Assembly: GCF_001005295.1 (NCBI RefSeq)
Contig: NZ_LBMK01000004.1
Span: 24,451-62,425, forward strand
Source of the DNA: Streptomyces yangpuensis
GTDB taxonomy: Bacteria > Actinomycetota > Actinomycetes > Streptomycetales > Streptomycetaceae
Direction: 5' to 3'
Length of the DNA stretch: 37,975 nt
The position numbers and the translations under genes were made by a program. Positions 30,820 through 37,969 of this stretch are shown in pieces (the stretch's first letter is position 1; each line of letters opens with the position of its first letter). Below the pieces are notes generated by a model. That model had not been told where the DNA came from. It made no database searches and saw nothing but the letters and a program-made list of their open reading frames with translations.

Positions 30820-31410
30820 ATGAACACTTCTGGTACCTCCGTACCTGCATCACCCGCTTCCGTCGCAGCTGCCGCGGTACGACCGCCCGCGCAGCGCACG
30901 GCCGAGACACGGGACCAGGGGCCGGCGGCCCCGGCGGCCCAGGCCACCGCGCTTGGGCTGCCCGAACTGCGCGCGCTGCGCCGCGACGCGCAGCGCGACG
31001 AGGCCGATCTCAGCTACGTACGCAGACTGCTCCAGGGCCGCATCGACATCCTGCGCGCCGAACTCGCCCGGCGGACCGATCCCGAGGCGCCGGTGGTGGA
31101 CCGGCTCTCCGTGATCCTCGCCGACGCGCCCTCCAGCCGCAGCGCCTCCGCCCGGCACGTCACGCTCGGCACCCCGCACAGCGAGGAGTACCGGGTGCTG
31201 GCGGCGGAGATGCTCGCCGACGTGGAGCTGTCGGATCTTCAGGCCCGCACGGACGGCGAACTGCTCGACGGGATGGGCCGGCTGGTGCGCTACGAGCAGC
31301 AGGTCTCGCGGCGCCGGCAGCAGCTGCAACGCACCGCGGATGAGTGCAGCGCGGAGATCACCCGACGGTACCGGGAGGGAGAAGCGCAGGTGGACGACCT
31401 GCTGGCGTAG
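30820..31410 (+). CDS. rsiG: RsiG, c-di-GMP-dependent anti-sigma factor of WhiG
   Basis: 196 aa from ATG 30820. The N-terminal 55 residues are Ala/Pro/Thr-rich and probably disordered. The rest is a coiled-coil hairpin with both copies of the published c-di-GMP signature E(X)3S(X)2R(X)3Q(X)3D: Glu61-Ser65-Arg68-Gln72-Asp76 in the first helix and Glu159-Ser163-Arg166-Gln170-Asp174 in the second. With c-di-GMP bound, RsiG holds the sporulation sigma factor WhiG inactive and blocks sporulation. Having both motifs predicts self-contained binding of one c-di-GMP dimer, as in S. venezuelae. whiG is not in the window. The ribosome-binding site is poor (GAGGGGA 14 nt off). Confidence 0.93.
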   Translation: MNTSGTSVPASPASVAAAAVRPPAQRTAETRDQGPAAPAAQATALGLPELRALRRDAQRDEADLSYVRRLLQGRIDILRAELARRTDPEAPVVDRLSVILADAPSSRSASARHVTLGTPHSEEYRVLAAEMLADVELSDLQARTDGELLDGMGRLVRYEQQVSRRRQQLQRTADECSAEITRRYREGEAQVDDLLA

Positions 31411-31456
31411 GAAATTCGGGCGACCCGCGCCGGTCGGGCGATTAGCGTGGGCCGCT

Positions 31457-32701
31457 ATGAGTGCTGACGTCCGGCCGATCGCCGAATCCGAACTCCATGA
31501 CTGGCTGCGCGCCGTTCACACCGGCTTCCTGACCGCGACCCGGGTGACCGACTCCGATGTCGCCCAGCGTGCCAAGTACGACGATCTCGCCCGTACCCAG
31601 GGCGCGTTCGACACCGACACCGGCCGCTGCGTCGGCGCCTTGCGTTCCTTCGCGCAGGAGTTGACCGTGCCCGGCGGCGCGGCCGTCCCGGCCGGCGCGG
31701 TCTCCAACGTGGGCGTGCTGCCCACCCACCGGCGGCAGGGTCTGCTGACCCGCATGATGCAGGCCGAGTTCGCCGCGGCCGCCGGGCGCGGCGACGTCCT
31801 GGCGACGCTGATCGCCGCCGAGTACCCGATCTACGGTCGGTACGGCTTCGGGCCCGCGACCACGATCACGGAATGGGAGATCGACGTACCGCGCACCGGG
31901 CTGGACCGGCGGCTGTCGGCGCCCGTGGACGGCGGACGGATCGACCTGGTCGACGCGGCCGAGTTCCGGCGGATCGGGCCCGGGCTGCACGACCGGCTGC
32001 GGGCGGCCACGCCGGGGGCGGTGGACCGCCGCGAGCGCTGGTGGAACGTGGCGTCCGGGCTGGAGGAGATGTCGTACCGGCCCTACAAGGAGAAGTTCCA
32101 CGCCGTGTACCGGACGGCGCAGGGCGAGGTGGCCGGCGTGGCCGTCTACACCGCCGACGACCACTGGTCGGACGCGAAGGTCCCGCAGAACACCGTGCAG
32201 GTCCACGACCTGCTGGCGCTCGGCCCGCAGGCGGAGCGCGCGCTGTGGCAGTTCCTGTGCTCGATCGACTGGGTGCTGAAGGTCCGCACCGGCTACCGGG
32301 CCCCCGACGACCTCCTCCCGCAGCTGCTGCCCGACCCGCGCGCGGCCCGTGTCGTCACCTCCGCCGACTTCCTGTGGGTGCGGGTCCTGGACGTCGTACG
32401 GGCGCTGGGCGCGCGGACGTACGAGGTGCCGGGTGTGCTGGTGCTGGACGTCACGGACGCGACGGGTCCGGCGGCCGGACGCTACCGGCTGGACGCGGCC
32501 GCGGGCGTGTGCGAGCGCACGCAGGAGGCGGCCGACCTGCGGCTGGACGTGTCCGTGCTGGGGTCCTTGTACCTCGGTGACGCGTCGGCGGTGCGGCTGG
32601 CCGCGCTGGGGCGGCTGTCCGAGGAGCGGCCGGGCGCGGTGGCCCTGGCGGACGCGGTGTTCCGCACCGCGCGTCGTCCGTGGTGCCCGGACGTCTTCTG
32701 A
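31457..32701 (+). CDS. Eis-like GNAT N-acetyltransferase
   Basis: 414 aa, typical of the Eis family. An N-terminal GNAT domain with the CoA loop VSNVGVLPTHRRQGLLTRMM and YPIYGRYGFGPAT is followed by a second GNAT-like domain and a C-terminal SCP2-like domain (about 300-414). Mycobacterial Eis acetylates amines including aminoglycosides and a host protein; Streptomyces homologues are mostly of unknown substrate. The ATG lies 8 nt after TAGCGT (31443-31448) without a ribosome-binding site, so the mRNA is likely leaderless. The methyltransferase gene starts 13 nt after its stop, suggesting co-expression. Confidence 0.92.
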   Translation: MSADVRPIAESELHDWLRAVHTGFLTATRVTDSDVAQRAKYDDLARTQGAFDTDTGRCVGALRSFAQELTVPGGAAVPAGAVSNVGVLPTHRRQGLLTRMMQAEFAAAAGRGDVLATLIAAEYPIYGRYGFGPATTITEWEIDVPRTGLDRRLSAPVDGGRIDLVDAAEFRRIGPGLHDRLRAATPGAVDRRERWWNVASGLEEMSYRPYKEKFHAVYRTAQGEVAGVAVYTADDHWSDAKVPQNTVQVHDLLALGPQAERALWQFLCSIDWVLKVRTGYRAPDDLLPQLLPDPRAARVVTSADFLWVRVLDVVRALGARTYEVPGVLVLDVTDATGPAAGRYRLDAAAGVCERTQEAADLRLDVSVLGSLYLGDASAVRLAALGRLSEERPGAVALADAVFRTARRPWCPDVF

Positions 32702-32714
32702 GACGAGGACCGAC

Positions 32715-33479
32715 ATGATGACGTCACTTGTGGAATCCCTGCGCGCGGCCGGCTGCGTCTTCGCGGAGGAGGAGGCGGAGTTGCTGAGCGGCGCCGCCCG
32801 GGACGAGGCGCACCTGGCGGAGCTGCTGGCCCGCCGGGTGGGCGGCGAGCCCCTCGAACACGTCGTGGGCTGGGCGGAGTTCTGCGGGCTGCGCGTGGAG
32901 GTGGGCGCGGGGGCGTTCGTGCCGCGCCGGCGTACCGAGTTCCTGGTGGAGGAGGCGGTGGCGCTGGTCCGGCCGGGTGCGGTGGTGCTGGACCTGTGCT
33001 GCGGGGTCGGCGCGCTGGGCGCGGCGGTGGCGGCGCAGGCACCGGGCGGGGTGGAGCTGCACGCCGCCGACATCGATCCGGCGGCGCTGGTGTACGCGCG
33101 GCGCAACGTGGCCCCGTACGGCGGCCGGGTGTGGGAGGGCGACCTGTACGCCGCGCTCCCGTCCGAGCTGCGCGGCCGGGTGGACGTACTGGTGGTCAAC
33201 GCCCCGTACGTGCCCACGGGGGAGATCGGGCTGATGCCGTCGGAGGCGCGCGACCACGAGCCGCTGGTCTCGCTGGACGGCGGGGCCGACGGTCTGGAGG
33301 TCCATCGCCGGGTGGCGGCGGGGGCTCCGGCCTGGCTGGCCCCGGGAGGTCACCTGCTGATCGAGACGAGTGCCCGGCAGGCACCGTCGACGGCGTCGGC
33401 GCTGACCTCGGCGGGCCTGTCGGTCCGGGCGGTCACGTCGGAGGAGCTGTACGCGACGGTGGTGATCGGCACGTCCTGA
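32715..33479 (+). CDS. PrmC-related protein N5-glutamine methyltransferase-like protein
   Basis: 254 aa. It resembles the actinobacterial PrmC-related subfamily: a helical start with EPLEHVVGWAEF and VPRRRTEFLV, SAM-binding motif I VLDLCCGVGALGAAV, an acidic ADIDPAAL after strand 2, and the catalytic tetrapeptide as NAPY (in VNAPYVPTGE) where true PrmC/HemK has NPPY. It is SAM-dependent and cytoplasmic. The substrate may be a glutamine in a protein, possibly a release factor, but the changed motif makes that uncertain. GAGG lies 6 nt before the first of two Met codons. It follows the Eis-like gene closely. Confidence 0.88.
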   Translation: MMTSLVESLRAAGCVFAEEEAELLSGAARDEAHLAELLARRVGGEPLEHVVGWAEFCGLRVEVGAGAFVPRRRTEFLVEEAVALVRPGAVVLDLCCGVGALGAAVAAQAPGGVELHAADIDPAALVYARRNVAPYGGRVWEGDLYAALPSELRGRVDVLVVNAPYVPTGEIGLMPSEARDHEPLVSLDGGADGLEVHRRVAAGAPAWLAPGGHLLIETSARQAPSTASALTSAGLSVRAVTSEELYATVVIGTS

Positions 33480-33512
33480 GCCGGCACGTCCTGAGCCGGC
33501 ACGTCCTGAGGC
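33468..33512 (+). repeat. Three 15-bp tandem repeats across a stop codon
   Basis: GGCACGTCCTGAGCC occurs three times in a row (33468-33482, 33483-33497, 33498-33512, the last with one change). The first copy contains the TGA that ends the methyltransferase gene; each later copy repeats the stop. It runs straight into a hairpin. Confidence 0.85.
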
Positions 33513-33532
33513 GGGCCCGGGGCCGGGCCCGC
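33511..33532. terminator. Terminator after the methyltransferase gene
   Basis: A perfect 10-bp GC stem (33511-33520 with 33523-33532) has a minimal loop. It lies between the convergent methyltransferase and zinc-ribbon genes and may serve both. Confidence 0.7.
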
Positions 33533-33559
33533 CGGGGTCCGCCGGCTGTCGGCCGCCGG

Positions 33560-33886
33560 CTACGGCGTGGCGAGCGCGCGGGCGGCCGATGTTCCGGTGC
33601 GCCGGGCGTAGGCGAGCCGCTCGCGGACCTCGCGCAGGCTGCGCGGCCGGTAGCCGGGCCCGCACCCGCAGCAGGCCTGCCGGAAGTCGAGCCCGGCGTG
33701 CAGGAGCACGGACAAAACCCGCCAGGCGTCCCGGTCCCGCCTCGGCGGCGCCTCGAAGGCGTCACCGGCGAGGACGAGCGCCCGGCGGCACCGGGGACAG
33801 CGGTACCCGTGCTGTCCGCAATGGCCGACGGTGTGCTTGAAGGACACCCGGCAGTCGAGGCACACGTAGGCGGAGCGATGTGGCAT
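33560..33886 (-). CDS. Small zinc-ribbon protein of unknown function
   Basis: 108 aa. The N-terminal zinc ribbon has CLDC (Cys9, Cys12) and CPRC (Cys30, Cys33), with histidines and a further Cys between. The rest is helical, with ACCGCG near residue 72 and an Arg-rich helix SLREVRERLAYARRTG. It may bind nucleic acid or protein, but no family is recognised. From memory, similar small proteins occur widely in streptomycetes. The ATG is followed at once by the ribbon, so the start is well placed. It lies 72 bp downstream of the DUF4328 gene on the same strand. Confidence 0.75.
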   Translation of the reverse strand: MPHRSAYVCLDCRVSFKHTVGHCGQHGYRCPRCRRALVLAGDAFEAPPRRDRDAWRVLSVLLHAGLDFRQACCGCGPGYRPRSLREVRERLAYARRTGTSAARALATP

Positions 33887-33958
33887 GCCGCCAGTTTCCT
33901 TGGCCGGACCGCCGTCCTGCCAAGGGTTTTCGGGCTTTTCGTCGGCCGGCCGGAGCCG

Positions 33959-34741
33959 TCAGGTCTTCGCGTACGGGCCCTCGGTCGCCATCGTGTTCTG
34001 CATCGCCGTCAGCCGGCGGACGAAGAGGACAGCGAGCACGCCGGCGATCGTGGTGGCCAGGTCCGCGACGATTCCGAGCCGTCCCGCCGCGAGCAGCTCG
34101 TCCACGGTGTCGGCGCCCGTGTAGATCCGGCTGAAGACGCGGCCCATGAGCGCCGCGAGGACCCAGACCACCCACCAGGACGTCAGCAGCGCGGCGGACG
34201 CCGTGCGGTCGGAGCCGTCGCGGCCGCGCTGGGTGCTCGCCCGCCAGGTCTGCCGGGCGATCCGGTAGGGCAGGAACAGGTGCGCCACGGGGATGAACCA
34301 GGCGCCGATGGCCCAGCCGGGGCCCAGGGTGAAGGCGTCGGGCCGGAAGATGCCGCCGTTGGTCCGGACACGGTGGAACCAGACGATGAAGACGACGACC
34401 GTGGGCAGCATCACGAGCACCTGGAGCAGGCCGGCGAGGATGGTGAGCGCGGGGGACAGGCCGATGTCGAGGTCGTCGAAGTGGGTGTCTCCCGGGAACC
34501 CCTGCATCCACACCTGCTCGTACCCGCCCGCTCCGGCGGAGAAGAGGTGCACCGCGGCCGAGGCGCCGAGCAGCCAGGTCAGGGCTGTCGCGAGGCCCTT
34601 CGGTGAACGCAGTACGCCCGGGGGCATCGGCGGGGCGTACGGCGAGGGCCCGCCGGGGTAGGGGGGGATCTGCGGAGGGACCGGGTACGGAGCCGGGCCG
34701 GGCTGCGGAGGCGGCGGTGAGCCGGGCGCGCTGAAGGACAT
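33959..34741 (-). CDS. DUF4328 membrane protein
   Basis: 260 aa from ATG 34739-34741 with GGGGGG about 8 nt upstream. A Pro/Gly/Tyr-rich cytoplasmic tail of about 45 residues is followed by about five transmembrane helices. The middle shows the DUF4328 features VWFHRVRTNGGIFRPDAFTLGPGWAIGAWFIPVAHLFLPYRI, here as VWFHRVRTN, WAIGAWFIPV and PYRIARQTWRAS. The function is unknown. It is divergent from the XRE regulator gene, whose palindromic operator lies 148 bp upstream of this start. Confidence 0.87.
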   Translation of the reverse strand: MSFSAPGSPPPPQPGPAPYPVPPQIPPYPGGPSPYAPPMPPGVLRSPKGLATALTWLLGASAAVHLFSAGAGGYEQVWMQGFPGDTHFDDLDIGLSPALTILAGLLQVLVMLPTVVVFIVWFHRVRTNGGIFRPDAFTLGPGWAIGAWFIPVAHLFLPYRIARQTWRASTQRGRDGSDRTASAALLTSWWVVWVLAALMGRVFSRIYTGADTVDELLAAGRLGIVADLATTIAGVLAVLFVRRLTAMQNTMATEGPYAKT

Positions 34742-34888
34742 GACGGTGGACCCCCCACGGGAACGGATGACATGCGGACGGCCCCCGCCGGGCGGGCGGG
34801 GGCCGCCGCGAAGATATGCCGGTGCCGCGTCCGGAGTCCACACGATTTTCGCTGGTCAGAAAGGGGTCCGCCCGGTAGCCGGGAGATG

Positions 34889-34931
34889 TTGCAAGCATCT
34901 GCTTGCAAAAGTTAGCAGGGTGGGGCAGGAT
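34889..34931 (+). promoter_or_regulatory. Palindromic operator and promoter of the XRE regulator gene
   Basis: TTGCAAGCA (34889-34897) and TGCTTGCAA (34900-34908) form a perfect inverted repeat around TC. The right end supplies TTGCAA (34903-34908) as -35, spaced exactly 17 nt from CAGGAT (34926-34931). The ATG follows 7 nt later, so the mRNA would be leaderless. Binding of the encoded XRE protein here (autorepression) is an inference. Confidence 0.6.
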
Positions 34932-34938
34932 CTGGAGC

Positions 34939-35322
34939 ATGGCATCGCTCAACGTCGGAAATCTCGGCGAATACCTCCGTGAGCAACGGCGGCAGGCGCA
35001 GCTCTCGCTGCGGCAGCTGGCCGATGCGGCGGGAGTGTCGAATCCGTACCTGAGCCAGATCGAGCGCGGGCTGCGCAAGCCGAGCGCGGACATCCTCCAG
35101 CAGCTGGCCAAGGCGCTGCGGATCTCCGCGGAGACGCTGTACGTGCAGGCCGGGATCCTGGATGAGCGCGACCGCGACGAGGTGGAGACGCGAGCCGTCA
35201 TACTCGCCGACCCGTCCATCAACGAGCGGCAGAAGCAGGTGCTGCTCCAGATCTACGAGTCGTTCCGCAAGGAGAACGCACTCGAGACGCCCGCCGACGA
35301 GATGCCGTCGAAGACCGACTGA
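34939..35322 (+). CDS. XRE-family transcriptional regulator
   Basis: 127 aa from ATG 34939. The N-terminal HTH_3 domain (about 8-62) reads LGEYLREQRRQAQLSLRQLA, GVSNPYLSQIERG and SADILQQLAKAL. The C-terminal part holds an acidic helix and ERQKQVLLQIYESFRKEN. It is followed after 24 bp by an HbhA-like gene and then a DUF2516 gene. The same order is found in mycobacteria (Rv0474, hbhA, Rv0476), so it is probably the specific regulator of this locus. The short tail and lack of a ligand domain suggest a simple DNA-binding role. Confidence 0.92.
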   Translation: MASLNVGNLGEYLREQRRQAQLSLRQLADAAGVSNPYLSQIERGLRKPSADILQQLAKALRISAETLYVQAGILDERDRDEVETRAVILADPSINERQKQVLLQIYESFRKENALETPADEMPSKTD

Positions 35323-35346
35323 AGTTGATCCGGGAGGACCAGCAGC

Positions 35347-35874
35347 ATGGCCATCGCCGATGACCTGAAGAAGACCCTCACCGACCCCACTCCCCTCTAC
35401 TTCGCCGCCGGCACCGCCGACCTCGCCGTCCAGCAGGCGAAGAAGGTGCCGGAGCTCATCGAGCAGCTGCGCGCCGAGGCCCCCGCGCGCATCGAGGCCG
35501 TGAAGAACACGGACCCGAAGGCCGTGCAGGAAGCGGTCACCGCCAAGGTCGCCGAGGTGATCGGCGCGATCGACCCGAAGAAGATCGGGGAGACCGCCCA
35601 GGACCTGGCGCTGCGCGGTGTCGGCGTGGCCGCCGAGTACGCGGTGCGCGCCAAGGAGACCTACGACAAGGTCGCCGAGCACGGTGAGCAGGCCGTACGG
35701 GCCTGGCGAGGCGAGGTCTCCGAGGAGATCGTCGACATCGCCGTCGTCGTCGAGCCGCGGCCCGAGCCGGCGCCCGAGGCCGCTGCCGAGGAGCAGCAGC
35801 CCGCCGCCAAGAAGCCGGCCGCGCGCAAGAGCACGGCCAAGAAGGCCGTCGTCACCGCGGACGACGCGAGCTGA
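35347..35874 (+). CDS. HbhA-like protein with Lys/Ala/Pro-rich tail
   Basis: 175 aa with GGGAGGA about 8 nt upstream. A helical body (about 1-135) includes DPTPLYFAAGTADLAVQQA, as in mycobacterial heparin-binding haemagglutinin, then coiled coil. The tail of about 40 residues is rich in Pro/Glu, then Lys/Ala (KKPAARKSTAKKA), analogous to the heparin-binding tail of HbhA but shorter. There is no signal peptide. In a soil streptomycete host adhesion is unlikely; HbhA-like proteins have also been tied to lipid bodies and membrane organisation. It probably shares a transcript with the XRE gene. Confidence 0.9.
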   Translation: MAIADDLKKTLTDPTPLYFAAGTADLAVQQAKKVPELIEQLRAEAPARIEAVKNTDPKAVQEAVTAKVAEVIGAIDPKKIGETAQDLALRGVGVAAEYAVRAKETYDKVAEHGEQAVRAWRGEVSEEIVDIAVVVEPRPEPAPEAAAEEQQPAAKKPAARKSTAKKAVVTADDAS

Positions 35875-35895
35875 GCCGCGCCCGCATGGGCGACG

Positions 35896-35928
35896 ACGGG
35901 CCGGGCACCCTTCAAGGGCCCGGCCCGT
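35896..35928 (+). terminator. Terminator after the HbhA-like gene
   Basis: A perfect 11-bp stem (35896-35906 with 35918-35928) has an 11-nt loop that can pair further (CCTT with AAGG). It is followed by TTGTGGT. It lies 22 bp after the stop. Confidence 0.8.
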
Positions 35929-36016
35929 TGTGGTCTGTGGAGGGGCATGTGCCGGTAGCGTGGAGTGAGGCGGCATCGGAAGTGCGAAGCGGAAGCATGA
36001 GAAGGCGGTCGAAGCG

Positions 36017-36355
36017 ATGTTGATGGACGGGTTCGATCGAGGGGTGATCCCGCTGCTCGGGCTCGCCATGCTGGTGCTCGCGGTGGTGGCCTTCGGGTTC
36101 GCGCTGCTGGCGCGCGACGACGCGTACCGGGCCGCCGACAAGCAGAGCAAGACGTTCTGGCTGGTCATCCTCGGCATCACCGTGCTCGTGGACGCCTTCC
36201 TGGGGATGCTCTTCCTCCAGATCGCGGGTCTGGTGGCGACCATCGTGTTCTTCGTGGACGTACGGCCGGCCCTCAAGCAGGTCTCGGGCGGCGGCCGCCG
36301 CAGTGGTGGCAGCAGCAGCGACGGCCCGTACGGCCCCTACAACGGCGGCCGGTAA
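36017..36355 (+). CDS. DUF2516 membrane protein
   Basis: 112 aa. Two to three transmembrane helices (about 8-30, 46-64 and 66-82) follow a short start, with AADKQSKTFWLVILG between the first two, characteristic of DUF2516. The tail is Gly/Ser/Arg-rich (SGGGRRSGGSS, ending YNGGR). The function is unknown; it keeps company with XRE and HbhA-like genes in actinobacteria. ATG 36017 has AGAAGG about 12 nt upstream; the ATG at 36023 is an alternative. A -10-like TAGCGT at 35956-35961 gives it its own promoter. It converges on the phosphatase gene with 17 bp between. Confidence 0.87.
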   Translation: MLMDGFDRGVIPLLGLAMLVLAVVAFGFALLARDDAYRAADKQSKTFWLVILGITVLVDAFLGMLFLQIAGLVATIVFFVDVRPALKQVSGGGRRSGGSSSDGPYGPYNGGR

Positions 36356-36372
36356 CCGGCTCTGCTGCCCGC

Positions 36373-37698
36373 TCAGCCTTCCGAGCGGGAGAGCAGGACC
36401 ACGGCCACGTCGTCGGTGAGCTCGCCGCCGTTGAGGCGGCGGGCCTCTGTGACGGAGGCCTCCAGCAGCCCCTCGCCGCTCAGACCGAGGTCCAGGTGGC
36501 GGTTGATCATCTCGACCATGCCGTCCTGGCCCAGGCGTTCCTTGCCCTCGCCGATCCGCCCCTCGATGAGGCCGTCGGTGTAGAGCATCAGGCTCCAGGT
36601 GCCGCCGAGCTCGACCTGCCGGCGCGGCCAGCGGGCCCGGGGCAGCAGCCCCAGGGCCGGGCCGCTGTTCTCGTACGGGAGGAGCCGCGCGCGGCGGCCC
36701 GGCCGGGAGATCAGCGGAGCCGGATGGCCGGCCAGGCACAGGCCCGCGCGGCGGCCGTCCGGGGCGATGTCGACGGTGCAGAGCGTCGCGAAGATCTCCT
36801 CGCAGGGGCGCTCGACCTCCAGCACCTCCTGAAGGGTGGCCAGCAGGTCGTCGCCGCACAGGCCGGCCAGGGTCAGGGCGCGCCAGGCGATACGGAGCTC
36901 GACGCCGAGGGCGGCCTCGTCCGGTCCGTGGCCGCAGACGTCGCCGATCATCGCGTGGACGGTGCCGTCGGGGGTGCGGACGGCGTCGTAGAAGTCACCG
37001 CCGAGGAGGGCCCGGCTGCGGCCGGGGCGGTAGCGGGCGGCGAACCGCAGATCGGAACCCTCAAGGAGGGGCGTGGGGAGCAGGCCGCGCTCCAGGCGGG
37101 CGTTCTCCTGGGCGCGCAGTTTCGATTCTGCGAGCTTGTACTGGGCTATGTCGGCCCGCTTTCTCTCCACGGCGTAGCGGATGGCGCGGCTCAGCAGCCG
37201 CCCGTCCAGCTCGTCCCGGAAGAGGAAGTCCTGGGCGCCGACGCGGACGGCCTCGGCGGCGCGCTCGGCGTCGTCCTCGTCGGTGAGGACCAGGACGGCG
37301 TGTCGGGGGGCGAGACGCAGCACCTGGTGCAGGACGGCGAGCTGCTGGTCCAGGGTGGTCGTTGCCGTGCCCGCGGCGGGCCCGCCGGAGCTGCGGGTGC
37401 CGGGGAGGGACAGGTCGAGCAGGATGCAGTGCACGTCGGGCGTGAGCAGACGCTCGGCCTCGGTGAGGTTGCGGGCGGTGCGGAGCCGGATGCGGTGGCC
37501 GTCGGCGTCGAGGATCTCGGGGACGGTGAGCCCGCCGGCGGGGTCGTCCTCGATGACCAGGAGGGTCAGGGCGGTGGTCTGCGGGGTCGCCTGCGCGACG
37601 TCGGCGCCGATGGGAGTGGGCGGTGCGACGGCGTGCAGTACGGCCTGACCGCTCTCCGTGGCGGGGGTCTCCCTCTGCCGCGGTACGGGTACGGGCAT
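36373..37698 (-). CDS. Receiver-domain PP2C/SpoIIE-type serine phosphatase
   Basis: 441 aa from ATG 37696-37698. A disordered start of about 40 residues is followed by a receiver domain (about 44-180) with acidic pair Asp51-Asp52 and phosphoacceptor Asp95 (CILLDLSLPG), a Gly/Ala/Thr-rich insert (about 101-115), and Arg161 where the invariant Lys belongs (FLFRDEL). A coiled linker leads to the SpoIIE-like PP2C domain (about 205-441) with metal sites GGDFYDA (233-239) and IGDVCGHGP (251-259), and AGHPAPL and YTDGLIE further on. Such RsbU/RssB-like proteins dephosphorylate anti-anti-sigma factors. No anti-sigma gene is adjacent. The frame extends upstream, but GGAAGGAACCGGAAA precedes this ATG. 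Confidence 0.92.
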   Translation of the reverse strand: MPVPVPRQRETPATESGQAVLHAVAPPTPIGADVAQATPQTTALTLLVIEDDPAGGLTVPEILDADGHRIRLRTARNLTEAERLLTPDVHCILLDLSLPGTRSSGGPAAGTATTTLDQQLAVLHQVLRLAPRHAVLVLTDEDDAERAAEAVRVGAQDFLFRDELDGRLLSRAIRYAVERKRADIAQYKLAESKLRAQENARLERGLLPTPLLEGSDLRFAARYRPGRSRALLGGDFYDAVRTPDGTVHAMIGDVCGHGPDEAALGVELRIAWRALTLAGLCGDDLLATLQEVLEVERPCEEIFATLCTVDIAPDGRRAGLCLAGHPAPLISRPGRRARLLPYENSGPALGLLPRARWPRRQVELGGTWSLMLYTDGLIEGRIGEGKERLGQDGMVEMINRHLDLGLSGEGLLEASVTEARRLNGGELTDDVAVVLLSRSEG

Positions 37699-37944
37699 CG
37701 TTTCCGGTTCCTTCCCTCCCCCCGAGGGTGCGCTCCGGCAGACCCTAGCGGTCCCGGCACCGCGAACGGAATGCCGTTCTTGGTGCGGGCCTCTGTCATA
37801 TGCCGTCATCACGGGGGAAAATCGGCCTCGCCGGATGACAAAGGTCACGGCGGGGGTGGTGTTCCGTCCCGTCCGAGACGTCCCTCACCCTTGCCGTTGC
37901 CCTGGCCGGGCGGTGCGGTGGTGTTCCGTCTGCGGGCCGGTGGC

Positions 37945-37969
37945 CGCGCCTCAATCGCCGGCGGGGCTG
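37945..37969. repeat. Dispersed repeat, copy 2
   Basis: 25 nt matching 8202-8227 except for AAT in place of AAAA. It lies about 250 bp upstream of the phosphatase gene. Between them, GGTGGTGTTCCGTC occurs twice (about 37855 and 37917). No gene is evident in 37699-37975. Confidence 0.6.
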
